Below, in pieces: positions 1 through 6,855 of a DNA stretch of 9,466 nt. The notes beneath the pieces were generated by a model. It was not told the origin of the DNA, ran no database searches, and saw only the letters and a program-made list of their open reading frames with translations. This DNA comes from Eubacteriales bacterium (GTDB lineage Bacteria > Bacillota_A > Clostridia > Lachnospirales > Lachnospiraceae): the NCBI GenBank assembly GCA_030527765.1, contig JAUNAE010000132.1, positions 1 to 9,466 of the forward strand. The letters run 5' to 3'. The position numbers were made by a program, and so were the translations under genes. Each line of letters begins with the position of its first letter. The stretch's first letter is position 1.

Positions 1-3
1 CAT
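1..3 (-). CDS. Start codon of a divergent gene running off the left edge (product unknown)
   Basis: The first three bases are CAT, which is ATG on the minus strand. Directly upstream on that strand is GGAGAGGAG (plus positions 11-19), followed by a 7-base spacer: a very strong ribosome binding site at ideal distance. A plausible promoter lies further upstream (70-99). Together these suggest a real gene transcribed leftward, divergent from the GH43 gene. Only the initiating methionine is inside the window, so the product cannot be read. In such loci the divergent gene is often a sugar-responsive regulator or another glycosidase or transporter gene, but that is a guess. Confidence 0.5.
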
Positions 4-69
4 TTTTGGTCTCCTCTCCAAAATACAATACTTTATTCTTTTTCTATCATATCAATCTTCTCCAAAAAC

Positions 70-99
70 CTTATATCATTATTATTTCTTTTCTATCAA
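70..99 (-). promoter_or_regulatory. Candidate sigma-A promoter for the leftward gene
   Basis: On the minus strand TTGATA (plus 94-99; five of six match TTGACA) is followed after an 18-base spacer by TATAAG (plus 70-75; five of six match TATAAT). Transcription would start about 60 bases before the ATG at position 3. The region is AT-rich, so chance matches are easy. The strong downstream ribosome binding site in the same direction supports the call. Confidence 0.4.
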
Positions 100-112
100 A
101 ATTCGTTTTTTT

Positions 113-125
113 ACTTTCGGAAAGT
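113..125. promoter_or_regulatory. 13-base palindrome, candidate operator
   Basis: ACTTTC-G-GAAAGT is a perfect palindrome around one central base, in the divergent promoter region just upstream of the candidate leftward -35 box (94-99). A related imperfect palindrome, GAAA-AG-TTTC, lies at 151-160. Position and symmetry suit a dimeric repressor or activator site. No regulator can be named from the sequence. Confidence 0.3.
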
Positions 126-310
126 TATTTTTGTAAAAACTTGCTTTTATGAAAAGTTTCTATTTGGAAGCTTGTTTTTGACACATTTTGGGGTGGTGAT
201 TCAGAAATACACAAAAACAGATATAAAAAAGCGATTTTCTATATATTCTCCTTTTCTGTTTCATCGTAAGATACTATCAAGGAAATGATTACTTTTCAGC
301 AAACCGGGTG

Positions 311-339
311 TCTTGCAGGGATCAAAGCGTATTGCAAGA
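311..339. promoter_or_regulatory. Inverted repeat upstream of the GH43 gene
   Basis: TCTTGCA (311-317) and its exact reverse complement TGCAAGA (333-339) are separated by 15 bases, which places the half-site centres 22 bases apart, about two helical turns. The repeat ends about 40 bases before the GH43 start, so it could be an operator overlapping the promoter or a hairpin in the leader RNA. It lacks a following T-run, so it is not an intrinsic terminator. Confidence 0.35.
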
Positions 340-380
340 ATCCGATTGACTGACTATGACTAATTTACGAGGTAAACGTT

Positions 381-1955
381 ATGAAACAAATATATAATCC
401 GTATCTTCCTTCTTTCGAATATGTACCGGACGGGGAGCCCCATGTATTTGGGGATCGCCTCTATCTTTACGGAAGCCATGACCGTTTTGACTCTGCGGGA
501 TTCTGTCTGAACGACTATGTCTGCTACTCTGCTCCGGTTACCGATCTGACCGACTGGAAATACGAAGGTGTCATTTACCGCAAAAACCAGGATCCTCGAA
601 ACCAGAATATCCCTGAGGATGCTCCGGAGCAGACGCTGCTCTTCGGAATCGAGCCAAAGCGTCCGGAGGATCTGAATCCAAAAGGCGTTCATGCCATGTG
701 GGCACCGGATGTGGTATGCGGACCGGACAAGCGCTATTACCTTTATTACTGTCTTGATTTTCTTTCGGAAATCGGTGTCGCTGTCAGTGACACTCCAAAT
801 GGTCCTTTTGCCTACCACGGTCTGGTACAGCACAAGGACGGCACTCCTCTCGGAAAGAAGGACGGTGATAAGTGCCAGTTTGATCCGGGAATTTTCGTGG
901 ATGATGACGGTGAGATCTATCTTTACTCCGGAAATGCTCCTATGAGTCTGGATTATGAAGCAGACAACTTATGTTCTCAGGTGATGACGCTTGAGAACAA
1001 TATGCTTACATTAAAAACCGAACCTCGAAAACTTCTTCCGGATCTCCGAGATGAGACCGAGGATTTCAAGGGACATGAATTCTTTGAGGCAAGTTCTATC
1101 CGAAAAATCGGATCCAAATATTATTTCGTATACTCTTCTGTCAGAAGCCATGAGCTCTGCTACTGCATCAGCGACCGCCCGGATTCAGGATATCAATTCG
1201 GTGGAACACTGGTCGACATCGGAGATATTTTTCTGAATGGACGTACCGAGCAGGAAGGCTTAAATGCCCTTGGAAATACCCACGGTGGAATTGAGTGTGC
1301 AAATGGACAGTGGTATGTCTTCTATCATCGCCAGACGAACCGCACCAATTACAGCCGCCAGGGCTGTGCGGAGAAAATTTTCTTCACAGAGGACGGCCGG
1401 ATTCCTCAGGTCGAAGTGACCTCTCAGGGAATGAACCCGGGCGCTCTTTGTGGAAAGGGAGGCTATCCCGCAAGTATTGCCTGCTGCCTGTTGGGAAAAG
1501 ACGGCGTAAAATTTTCTCACCCTATGGCAATGAAAATGGATTACCCATTCTTCTGTCAGGATGGTCTGGATATTGAGCCTACCAAAGAACGGATTGCTTC
1601 TGATCAGGAACACCCTCATCAGTTTATTCGCAATGTTCTTGACGGCTCTGTGATGGGATACAAGTACTTTTCCTTCGAGGATTCCGCTCTTTCCTCTCTT
1701 TGCATTCGAGGCAAGGCAAAAGGAACTCTCACAGTCTTTGTTTCCCCAAAGGAAACTCCGGTTCCGGACCTTCCTTCTGACGATCTTCCGCTCATCAACG
1801 CACCTCTGTACAAAGTCGGTGAGGTGGAAGTAACTGCGGATTCCGAGGAATGGCAGGAATTATCCACATTCCTTCCTCTTCCAGACGGAACTTATGCACT
1901 TTATTTCCGATTCCAGGGGGAAGGCTCCTTCGATTTCCGGGAATTTAAGTTATAA
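381..1955 (+). CDS. Family 43 glycoside hydrolase (arabinofuranosidase/xylosidase type)
   Basis: This 524-residue protein is predicted to be a cytoplasmic inverting glycosidase that removes alpha-L-arabinofuranosyl or beta-D-xylosyl groups; the exact substrate cannot be fixed. The N-terminal two thirds (about residues 5-345) has GH43 five-bladed beta-propeller motifs: PDGEPHVFGDRLYLYGSHD near the N-terminus (D17 the likely catalytic base), HAMWAPDVV at 104-112, FDPGIFVDDDG at 167-177 (D168 the likely pKa modulator) and GHEFFEASSIRK at 231-242 (E236 the likely general acid). ECANGQWYVFYHRQTN at 305-320 is a later propeller blade. Residues about 370-524 form a beta-rich C-terminal module, possibly carbohydrate-binding, that I cannot name. 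There is no signal peptide. The start is supported by GAGGT eight bases upstream of ATG. The gene is alone on its strand and ends before the hairpin terminator at 2093. The family call is firm; the specificity is not. Confidence 0.9.
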   Translation: MKQIYNPYLPSFEYVPDGEPHVFGDRLYLYGSHDRFDSAGFCLNDYVCYSAPVTDLTDWKYEGVIYRKNQDPRNQNIPEDAPEQTLLFGIEPKRPEDLNPKGVHAMWAPDVVCGPDKRYYLYYCLDFLSEIGVAVSDTPNGPFAYHGLVQHKDGTPLGKKDGDKCQFDPGIFVDDDGEIYLYSGNAPMSLDYEADNLCSQVMTLENNMLTLKTEPRKLLPDLRDETEDFKGHEFFEASSIRKIGSKYYFVYSSVRSHELCYCISDRPDSGYQFGGTLVDIGDIFLNGRTEQEGLNALGNTHGGIECANGQWYVFYHRQTNRTNYSRQGCAEKIFFTEDGRIPQVEVTSQGMNPGALCGKGGYPASIACCLLGKDGVKFSHPMAMKMDYPFFCQDGLDIEPTKERIASDQEHPHQFIRNVLDGSVMGYKYFSFEDSALSSLCIRGKAKGTLTVFVSPKETPVPDLPSDDLPLINAPLYKVGEVEVTADSEEWQELSTFLPLPDGTYALYFRFQGEGSFDFREFKL

Positions 1956-2037
1956 GTACAGACTGTATCGCAGCTTTCGTTCCAAAGCATTGAAGTAGAT
2001 TAGAAATGTCCGCTTTCAAACCATCGTAATTATCAAA

Positions 2038-2070
2038 TGATGTAAGTTGTCCTCTCAAAGCCTTACATCA
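2038..2070. repeat. Inverted repeat in the GH43 3' region
   Basis: TGATGTAAG (2038-2046) and its exact reverse complement CTTACATCA (2062-2070) enclose 15 bases. The stem can extend inward (TTG with CAA) past a three-base bulge. It lies about 80 bases after the GH43 stop and just before the strong terminator at 2093. No T-run follows on the plus strand, so it is not itself a classical terminator. It may protect the 3' end of the GH43 mRNA. Confidence 0.5.
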
Positions 2071-2092
2071 CATGTTTCGATACCCCCCTATA

Positions 2093-2139
2093 AAGAAAGG
2101 AGTGCCGCAGTTGCTGCGACACTCCTTTCTTATATTTTT
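2093..2139 (+). terminator. Intrinsic terminator between convergent genes
   Basis: An 18-base-pair stem (2093-2110 with 2114-2131) has one C/A mismatch and a three-base TTG loop. On the plus strand it is followed by TATATTTTTC, a clear U-tract, so it should end GH43 transcription. On the minus strand the A-rich bases before the stem give a weaker U-rich tail (CTTTCTTTATA). The same hairpin could therefore also end transcripts of the leftward GH3 gene that stops at 2230. Confidence 0.85.
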
Positions 2140-2229
2140 CATTTCTTGTATTCAACTTCTCTTAGGCTTATTCTATTCTGAACACATATTCCATGCTCTG
2201 ATTCCCGACTCTGTTTCGAATCTTAGTGT

Positions 2230-3228
2230 TTATTTCTCATTCAGCATTTGCAGAATGCCAATCAGCTGCTCTTCTGTCACAGCTCCGTAGGTTACCAGGG
2301 AACCCAGAGGCATCTCATACATCATACTCTGTACGATCTTCTCGCTTCCCTCTCCCATGTTCTTGCGGTTTTCTTCTGCTGCTTCCTGACTTCTCTTCGC
2401 TCTTCCCGCGAGCATTTTTTCCATGAATCCTCGACCTTTTTCGGTTTTCATGAGATCCGCCACCGTAGAAATGCGGGTGTAGGTCATCGGAATCTCTCTT
2501 GTTCCGGTGACATGAACGGTGGTATGCAGTCTCAGGTCTCTGCTGGAAGCTCCAATCTCAATGTCATAATCTCCGGTTGGCACGAACCAATCATGAATCT
2601 TTGTCTCATAGTAGGCAAAAGCTCTGCCATCCAGGCGGAATGTCACCACTTTCTCTTCTCCCGGTGCAAGTTCCACTTTTTGGAAATCTCTCAGTTCCCG
2701 AACCGGACGTCTCACATCGGACTTCCCGTTCTTCACATAGAGTTCGAGCACTTCTTTCGCCTTCATCTTTCCGGTGTTTTTGATCTTTGCAGACACAACC
2801 AGTGTTTCCGTATCCTGCATCTGTTGCTTGTCTACCTGCAGATCGCTGTAGGCAAACCGGCTGTAAGAAAGTCCGTGGCCAAATGGGAACAGCACATCGA
2901 GGTTTTTCTTATCGTAATAACGATATCCCATGTAAATTCCCTCAGCGTATGTGACAACTCCGTTTTCTCCCGGGAAGTTCAGGTAACTCGGCGTATCTTC
3001 CAGACGAAGAGGCCATGTTTCTGCCAGCTTGCCGCTTGGACTCACGTCTCCATACAGCAGATGATCCGCTGCAGTTCCCACATTCTCGCCTCCGAGATAC
3101 ATACAAAGAATGGCTTTTACCTTGGAAATCCATGGCATCTCTACAGGAGAACCACCATGAAGTACAAGTATGATGTTGCTCTGCACTTTGGCAATTTCGT
3201 TGATGAGACGATTCTGGTTTTCCGGCAT
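2230..3228 (-). CDS. C-terminal fragment of the split GH3 beta-glucosidase
   Basis: This in-frame continuation after the premature stop covers residues 424-755 of the intact protein if an internal ATG at 3228 were used. It carries the rest of the alpha/beta sandwich (NGS-type loop HGGSPVEMPW, GDVSPSGKLAETWP, then FPFGHGLSYSRFAY) and an Fn3-like domain at about 142-230 of the fragment (IKNTGKMKAKEVLELYVK through DYDIEIGASSRD). A C-terminal tail ends in QMLNEK. It lacks the acid/base glutamate, which lies nine codons before this ATG. AAGGAGG occurs upstream, but 19 bases from the ATG, too far for efficient initiation. Independent translation is doubtful; it is best read as the tail of the disrupted gene. 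Confidence 0.45.
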   Translation of the reverse strand: MPENQNRLINEIAKVQSNIILVLHGGSPVEMPWISKVKAILCMYLGGENVGTAADHLLYGDVSPSGKLAETWPLRLEDTPSYLNFPGENGVVTYAEGIYMGYRYYDKKNLDVLFPFGHGLSYSRFAYSDLQVDKQQMQDTETLVVSAKIKNTGKMKAKEVLELYVKNGKSDVRRPVRELRDFQKVELAPGEEKVVTFRLDGRAFAYYETKIHDWFVPTGDYDIEIGASSRDLRLHTTVHVTGTREIPMTYTRISTVADLMKTEKGRGFMEKMLAGRAKRSQEAAEENRKNMGEGSEKIVQSMMYEMPLGSLVTYGAVTEEQLIGILQMLNEK

Positions 3229-3258
3229 GGCCAGAGACTCTCTGTCGCCTCCTTCAGA

Positions 3259-4497
3259 TTAGTACACATCCGTAAGTCCGGCAAAAATAACGACTTTGTC
3301 TGCCTTTGCTGCTTTTTCGACTGCTTCACGGATCAGTTCTTCTTCGCTCTCCTGCTCGTGAATGTCAAAACCTCTTGCATAGGCAGCCTTCCGTCCGGAC
3401 TTCTCTGCTGCTTCCAGTGCACTTACCGGATGCGGCACATTGATGTGACTGCTACCGGCTCCCTGATATCTCGGATGCTCTGCGAACTCTCCTACATACA
3501 GAATATTCTCTTCTTTTGAGAGCGGCAGAAGCTCTTCTTCATTTTTCATAAGTACGGCGCACTGCTCTGCCAGAGTTCCGGCAAGACGCTTGTGTTCCTC
3601 CCGGTCTACGGTCACATTCTCCCGGCGAAGCTTCTGGTAATCCCGAACAAAGGTCAGCATATTTCGTACGGCTTCATCCAGCACTTCTTCCGGGAGTTCT
3701 CCACTTTTCACTGCTGCCACAATTTTGGCATCCTGAGTTCCCGGGCCTCCCGGCATTTCCAGATCAAGACCAGCTTTCAGTCCTTTCACCCGGTCTTTTA
3801 CTGCACCCCAGTCCGTTACAACGAAGCCTTCAAATCCCCAGTTTTTTCGCAGGATATCGGTCAAAAGTTCTTTATTCTCTGCAGCGAATGTTCCATTAAT
3901 TGCATTGTAGGCACACATCACGCTTCGTGTCTTTCCTTTTTTGACCGCTGCCTCAAAGGCCGGCAAATAAATCTCATGAAGCGTACGCTCGTCCATCTGG
4001 CTGCTGCCGCTCATACGTCTTGTCTCCTGATTATTTGCTGCAAAATGCTTCACACAGGCAGAGATTCCTTCTCCCTGAAGACTCTCGATATAAACAGCCC
4101 CCAGTTCTCCTGCAAGATAAGGATCTTCCGAAAAGTATTCAAAGTTTCTTCCGCAGAGTGGGCTTCGTTTCATATTCAGTCCCGGTCCCAGAAGCATACC
4201 GACATTTTCTGCCTGGCACTCTTTTCCCAGTTCTTCTCCGAGTGTATGGAGTACTTCCCGGTCAAAGCTGGACGCCAGGGCACTGGCTGTCGGGTAACAG
4301 TTGGTCTCAATACTTGCGTTGATCCCAAGATGATCTCCCTCCCCGACCTGTTTACGCAAACCGTGAGGTCCATCACACATCATCACTTCCGGAATGTCCA
4401 GTCTCTCCACCGCTTTTGTGTGCCAGAAATCTCTTCCTGAGCAAAGACCGGCTTTTTCTTCCAGGGTTAATTCAGAAATCAGTTTCTCTATATCCAT
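3259..4497 (-). CDS. N-terminal fragment of the split GH3 beta-glucosidase (catalytic barrel)
   Basis: This 412-residue fragment is what would be translated from the normal start. It contains the GH3 barrel: TLEEKAGLCSGRDFWHTK near the N-terminus, DGPHGLRK (42-49), GRNFEYFSEDP (116-126), the substrate-binding pair K150-H151 in VKHFAANNQETRR, and the nucleophile D229 in FVVTDWGAVKDR. The start of the alpha/beta sandwich follows from about residue 310, with YQGAGSSHINVPHP at 344-357. It ends at LTDVY, just before the acid/base loop, and lacks most of the second domain and the whole Fn3-like domain. GH3 active sites in this architecture use residues from both domains, so the fragment is expected to be inactive or unstable alone. 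Confidence 0.75.
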   Translation of the reverse strand: MDIEKLISELTLEEKAGLCSGRDFWHTKAVERLDIPEVMMCDGPHGLRKQVGEGDHLGINASIETNCYPTASALASSFDREVLHTLGEELGKECQAENVGMLLGPGLNMKRSPLCGRNFEYFSEDPYLAGELGAVYIESLQGEGISACVKHFAANNQETRRMSGSSQMDERTLHEIYLPAFEAAVKKGKTRSVMCAYNAINGTFAAENKELLTDILRKNWGFEGFVVTDWGAVKDRVKGLKAGLDLEMPGGPGTQDAKIVAAVKSGELPEEVLDEAVRNMLTFVRDYQKLRRENVTVDREEHKRLAGTLAEQCAVLMKNEEELLPLSKEENILYVGEFAEHPRYQGAGSSHINVPHPVSALEAAEKSGRKAAYARGFDIHEQESEEELIREAVEKAAKADKVVIFAGLTDVY

Positions 4498-4565
4498 GTT
4501 TCCATCCTCTTTTCCATTTATCCTGCAGAGTATTCCTCATCCACAGCAATGTATCATTACACAGA

Positions 4566-4617
4566 ATGCTTCGTACCTGTTCAGTATCTGTTCAGTACCT
4601 TCCCAGTTACGAAGCAT
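4566..4617. repeat. Long inverted repeat between rhamnosidase and GH3 genes
   Basis: ATGCTTCGTA (4566-4575) and its exact reverse complement TACGAAGCAT (4608-4617) enclose 32 bases. The enclosed part contains a tandem repeat listed separately. The element fills much of the 140-base gap between the GH78 stop and the following GH3 start on the minus strand. Neither side has a T-run, so it is not a classical terminator. It could be an mRNA-stabilising or processing hairpin, an operator, or a dispersed palindromic element. Its right arm is part of a motif shared with the gap at 6801-6924. Confidence 0.6.
4577..4597. repeat. Two tandem 11-base units inside the inverted repeat
   Basis: CTGTTCAGTA occurs at 4577-4586 and again at 4588-4597, with exactly 11 bases between starts, about one helical turn. 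On the minus strand the unit reads TACTGAACAG. Side-by-side half-sites on one DNA face, some 80-100 bases upstream of the GH3 start at 4497, could be a protein binding site. They could equally be part of the structure of the surrounding palindrome. Confidence 0.5.
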
Positions 4618-4637
4618 ACCTTAACAAAAACGCTTTC

Positions 4638-6800
4638 TTATTTACCCCAGAAGGTGTACTCTCCTGCGGCTACCTCATAATGTACTCCATCGATCACAAC
4701 TTCCGTATCTACAGGGGTTTTGATATCATAGCGGATTCCTTCCGGTGTAACCTTCCAGGAAGAGGCTACGATTCCATTCCTGGTCTCAATGGACGCACTC
4801 AGATGTCCCATTCTCTGATCTGCAAGTGGCGCAATTCGGATACGGGCGAAACCTGCCTCCATGGGCATAATTCCCGCCGCTTTTTCATACACCCAATCTG
4901 CTACGGAGCCATATGCATAGTGGTTAAAGGAGTTCATATCCGCACTCCAGAAACCTCCGTCTTCCATAATTCCATCCCAGTGTTCCCAGATGGTCGTTGC
5001 TCCCTGGTTCACAGAGAACAGCCAGGAAGGATATTCTTCCCGAAGGAGAAGGTCGTAAGCAAGTTCTCCATGTCCGTAATCACTGAGTGCGTGAAGAATA
5101 TAAGGAGTTCCCACAAAACCGGTGCGAATGCGTTTTCCATCCTGAATAACCATCTCTGCCAGCTGATCTGCCACTGCCTGTGGATTTTCTGCCAGACGGA
5201 ACTGAACGGCAAGCACACATTCTGTCTGTGTCTTGAATTCTGTATACGTGCTGCGGAAAGCCTCTACAATTCTCTCGTACAGTTCTTCATAAGAAGTCAT
5301 ATCCTTTCCAAGGACCTTTCCGGCTTTTACAAGAAGAGAGGTGGAATACGCATAAAAGGCACTGCAGATCAGTTCATCCCGACTGGAACCCTTGTAGCTT
5401 CCGGATGGCGCATCCAGTCCAAGCCAGTCTCCAAAGCAGTGAGCTGCGCCGGTCCAGAGATTCTCCGTTGTTGTGGTATCTGTGATAAAATCCACCCACT
5501 TCTTCATACTTTCAAATTGATCTGAGAGAATTCTTGCATTTCCGTATGTCTCATAAATCTGCCACGGACAAATAACTGCTGCATCTCCCCAGGCTGCACT
5601 TGGAAGATCGTCCGGCAGGTAGTCTGGAATCACCTGTCCCACAGAGCCGTCTTCTCTTTGATCTGCCGCAAGATCATGAAGCCATTTGAAGAAAAATTTC
5701 TCTACATCATAATTGTAGCTTGCTGTTTTCACGAATACCTGAGCATCTCCGGTCCAGCCAAGACGCTCATCTCTCTGCGGACAATCCGTCGGCACGTCCA
5801 GGAAGTTGTCTCTCTGTCCCCAGAAAATATTGGAAAACAACTGGTTCAGTTTCTCATTTCCACAGTGAAGATTTCCGGTCTTTCGAATGTCAGAACGAAC
5901 GGCAATGGCTGTGAAATTCTCCGGGCGAACTTCTCCCGGAAACTCTTTGAGACAAAGATAGCGGAAGCCAAAGAAGGTAAGCATCGGATGCCAGGTCTGT
6001 CTGCCCTCTTTGCAGATATAGCGAATCTCTGCCTTGGCACTGCGGTAGTTCTCATTGTAGAAGTTGCCATTCTTATCCAGCACTTCCCCGTGAAGAATCG
6101 ATACGACATCCCCTGCCTTAGCATCTACTGTGAATTCCACATATCCGGTTACTTCCTGTCCAAAATCCACAAGAACGTCTCCGGCCGGTGTTGTCAGAAT
6201 TCGTTTTGCGCATACCCGCTCTTTCTCACGAATGATTTCTCCCTCCTGGGGAAGCAGAATGTCTTTGCTCCAGTTCAGAAGCTGCACCGGCTCTTTCTCA
6301 GAGCCTTTTTCTTCCAGTCGGGCATCATAGGTTTCGCCGTCGTAAATTTCACTGAAGCGAACCGGACCTTCCTGACAGTTCCAGCTTTCATCCGTAGAAA
6401 AGTTGTCTACCGCACCATCCTCATACTGAATTGTTAGTTCCGCGAGAAGTCCCGCCGGACGTGCCGCACGCATACTTTTCGCCTCAGACTCAAACCATCC
6501 CGGCATTGGAGAACGCATCCAACCTTTGCCAATAGTGACTTTCAGGAGGTTCTTTTCCTGCAGTAAATCTGTAACATCATAAGTCTGGTACTGAAGTCTC
6601 TTGTCGTAAGCAGTCCAGCCCGGAGCCAGAATATAATCTCCCACTCTTTTTCCGTTTAAAGAAGCCTCATACACACCAAGAGCTGTGATGGTAAGCTCTG
6701 CATGTGCAATGTTCTTTGTGCAATTCCATTCTTTTGTAAAAACCGGGCTCACATCACCAAAGTCCCGGGATGTGGTAATCCAATTCGCATTCTTTATCAT
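4638..6800 (-). CDS. GH78 alpha-L-rhamnosidase
   Basis: This 720-residue enzyme is predicted to release terminal alpha-L-rhamnose from glycosides or pectin-derived oligosaccharides by an inverting mechanism. An N-terminal beta-sandwich (about 30-170) carries ALGVYEASLNGKRVGD and APGWTAYDKRLQYQTYDVT, typical of the rhamnosidase N domain. A second beta domain (about 200-305) includes DFGQEVTGYV. The (alpha/alpha)6 catalytic barrel (about 310-640) holds DVPTDCPQRDERLGWTGD at 335-352, with E345 the likely general acid, and TTIWEHWDG at 602-610, with E606 the likely base. The C-terminal beta domain ends in TFWGK. It is shorter than many characterised GH78 enzymes (often about 900-1,100 residues) because extra N-terminal modules are missing, but all core domains are present. 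No signal peptide is seen, so it is probably cytoplasmic. AGAGG lies eight bases before the ATG. It sits between two GH3 genes on the same strand, suggesting joint trimming of rhamnosyl-glucosides. Confidence 0.95.
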   Translation of the reverse strand: MIKNANWITTSRDFGDVSPVFTKEWNCTKNIAHAELTITALGVYEASLNGKRVGDYILAPGWTAYDKRLQYQTYDVTDLLQEKNLLKVTIGKGWMRSPMPGWFESEAKSMRAARPAGLLAELTIQYEDGAVDNFSTDESWNCQEGPVRFSEIYDGETYDARLEEKGSEKEPVQLLNWSKDILLPQEGEIIREKERVCAKRILTTPAGDVLVDFGQEVTGYVEFTVDAKAGDVVSILHGEVLDKNGNFYNENYRSAKAEIRYICKEGRQTWHPMLTFFGFRYLCLKEFPGEVRPENFTAIAVRSDIRKTGNLHCGNEKLNQLFSNIFWGQRDNFLDVPTDCPQRDERLGWTGDAQVFVKTASYNYDVEKFFFKWLHDLAADQREDGSVGQVIPDYLPDDLPSAAWGDAAVICPWQIYETYGNARILSDQFESMKKWVDFITDTTTTENLWTGAAHCFGDWLGLDAPSGSYKGSSRDELICSAFYAYSTSLLVKAGKVLGKDMTSYEELYERIVEAFRSTYTEFKTQTECVLAVQFRLAENPQAVADQLAEMVIQDGKRIRTGFVGTPYILHALSDYGHGELAYDLLLREEYPSWLFSVNQGATTIWEHWDGIMEDGGFWSADMNSFNHYAYGSVADWVYEKAAGIMPMEAGFARIRIAPLADQRMGHLSASIETRNGIVASSWKVTPEGIRYDIKTPVDTEVVIDGVHYEVAAGEYTFWGK

Positions 6801-6829
6801 ATCGATTTCCTCTTTGATTATTTAAATCA

Positions 6830-6850
6830 CGAATCTCGTAAGAGGATTCG
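6830..6850. repeat. Short inverted repeat upstream of the rhamnosidase gene
   Basis: CGAATC (6830-6835) and GATTCG (6845-6850) form a 6-base stem that can extend by two pairs past a single bulged G, leaving a GTAA loop. It begins 30 bases upstream of the GH78 start and lies directly beside the larger hairpin at 6856, joined by an alternating CG stretch. It may act in the mRNA leader or as an operator half. Confidence 0.4.
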
Positions 6851-6855
6851 CGCGC

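Larger units (their letters stand above)
4..380. other. AT-rich divergent intergenic control region
   Basis: This 377-base gap separates the leftward start at position 3 from the GH43 start at 381. No credible ORF is seen in it. It is much richer in A and T than the flanking genes, typical of a promoter region. It holds a candidate minus-strand promoter (70-99), a 13-base palindrome (113-125), a 29-base inverted repeat (311-339), and an imperfect repetition in its left part: TCTCCAAAA at 15 and 59, and TTTTCTATCA at 40 and 89. A convincing plus-strand promoter for GH43 was not found by eye. Confidence 0.7.
2230..4497 (-). pseudogene. bglB: BglB-like GH3 beta-glucosidase interrupted by an in-frame TAA
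   Basis: Read through, this is a 755-residue GH3 protein, the same length and domain order as Clostridium thermocellum beta-glucosidase B (recalled from memory): TIM-like barrel, alpha/beta sandwich, Fn3-like domain and a C-terminal extension. The frame is intact from 4497 to 2230 except for codon 413 (plus 3261-3259), which is TAA. The flanking residues read VY-stop-SEGGDR, whereas relatives have YESEGxDR. One base change, GAA to TAA (plus C to A at 3261), therefore explains the break; it is not a frameshift. The stop lies two codons before E415, the predicted acid/base, so neither fragment holds both the nucleophile (D229) and the acid/base. The rest shows no decay, which suggests a very recent mutation or a base-call error. 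The start has AGAGGA seven bases upstream. It is the last gene of the leftward cluster, 140 bases after the rhamnosidase gene. Confidence 0.82.

Noticed and set aside
178..210. Perfect TTGACA at 178-183 as the GH43 promoter
   Set aside because: No acceptable -10 box lies 16-18 bases downstream (the sequence there is TTCAGAAA), so a promoter call is not supported.
225..240. CcpA (cre)-like site around AAAAGCGATTTT
   Set aside because: The central core resembles cre, but the outer TG and CA positions do not match, and AT-rich sequence gives such partial matches by chance.
3226..3264. Frameshift or programmed recoding as the reason for the split GH3
   Set aside because: The two halves are in the same frame, so no shift is needed. 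The stop is TAA followed by TCT with no recognisable readthrough or selenocysteine context; a point mutation is simpler.
2248..3519. A 423-codon plus-strand frame spanning the GH3 stop codon, and a similar one at 3592-4440
   Set aside because: Both are in codon register with the BglB-like gene on the other strand and look like antisense shadows. The sense TAA simply reads as TTA there.
4416..6437. Plus-strand frames of 369 and 259 codons over the rhamnosidase gene
   Set aside because: The minus-strand protein has clear GH78 motifs along its whole length; the antisense translations resemble no family and lack ribosome binding sites.
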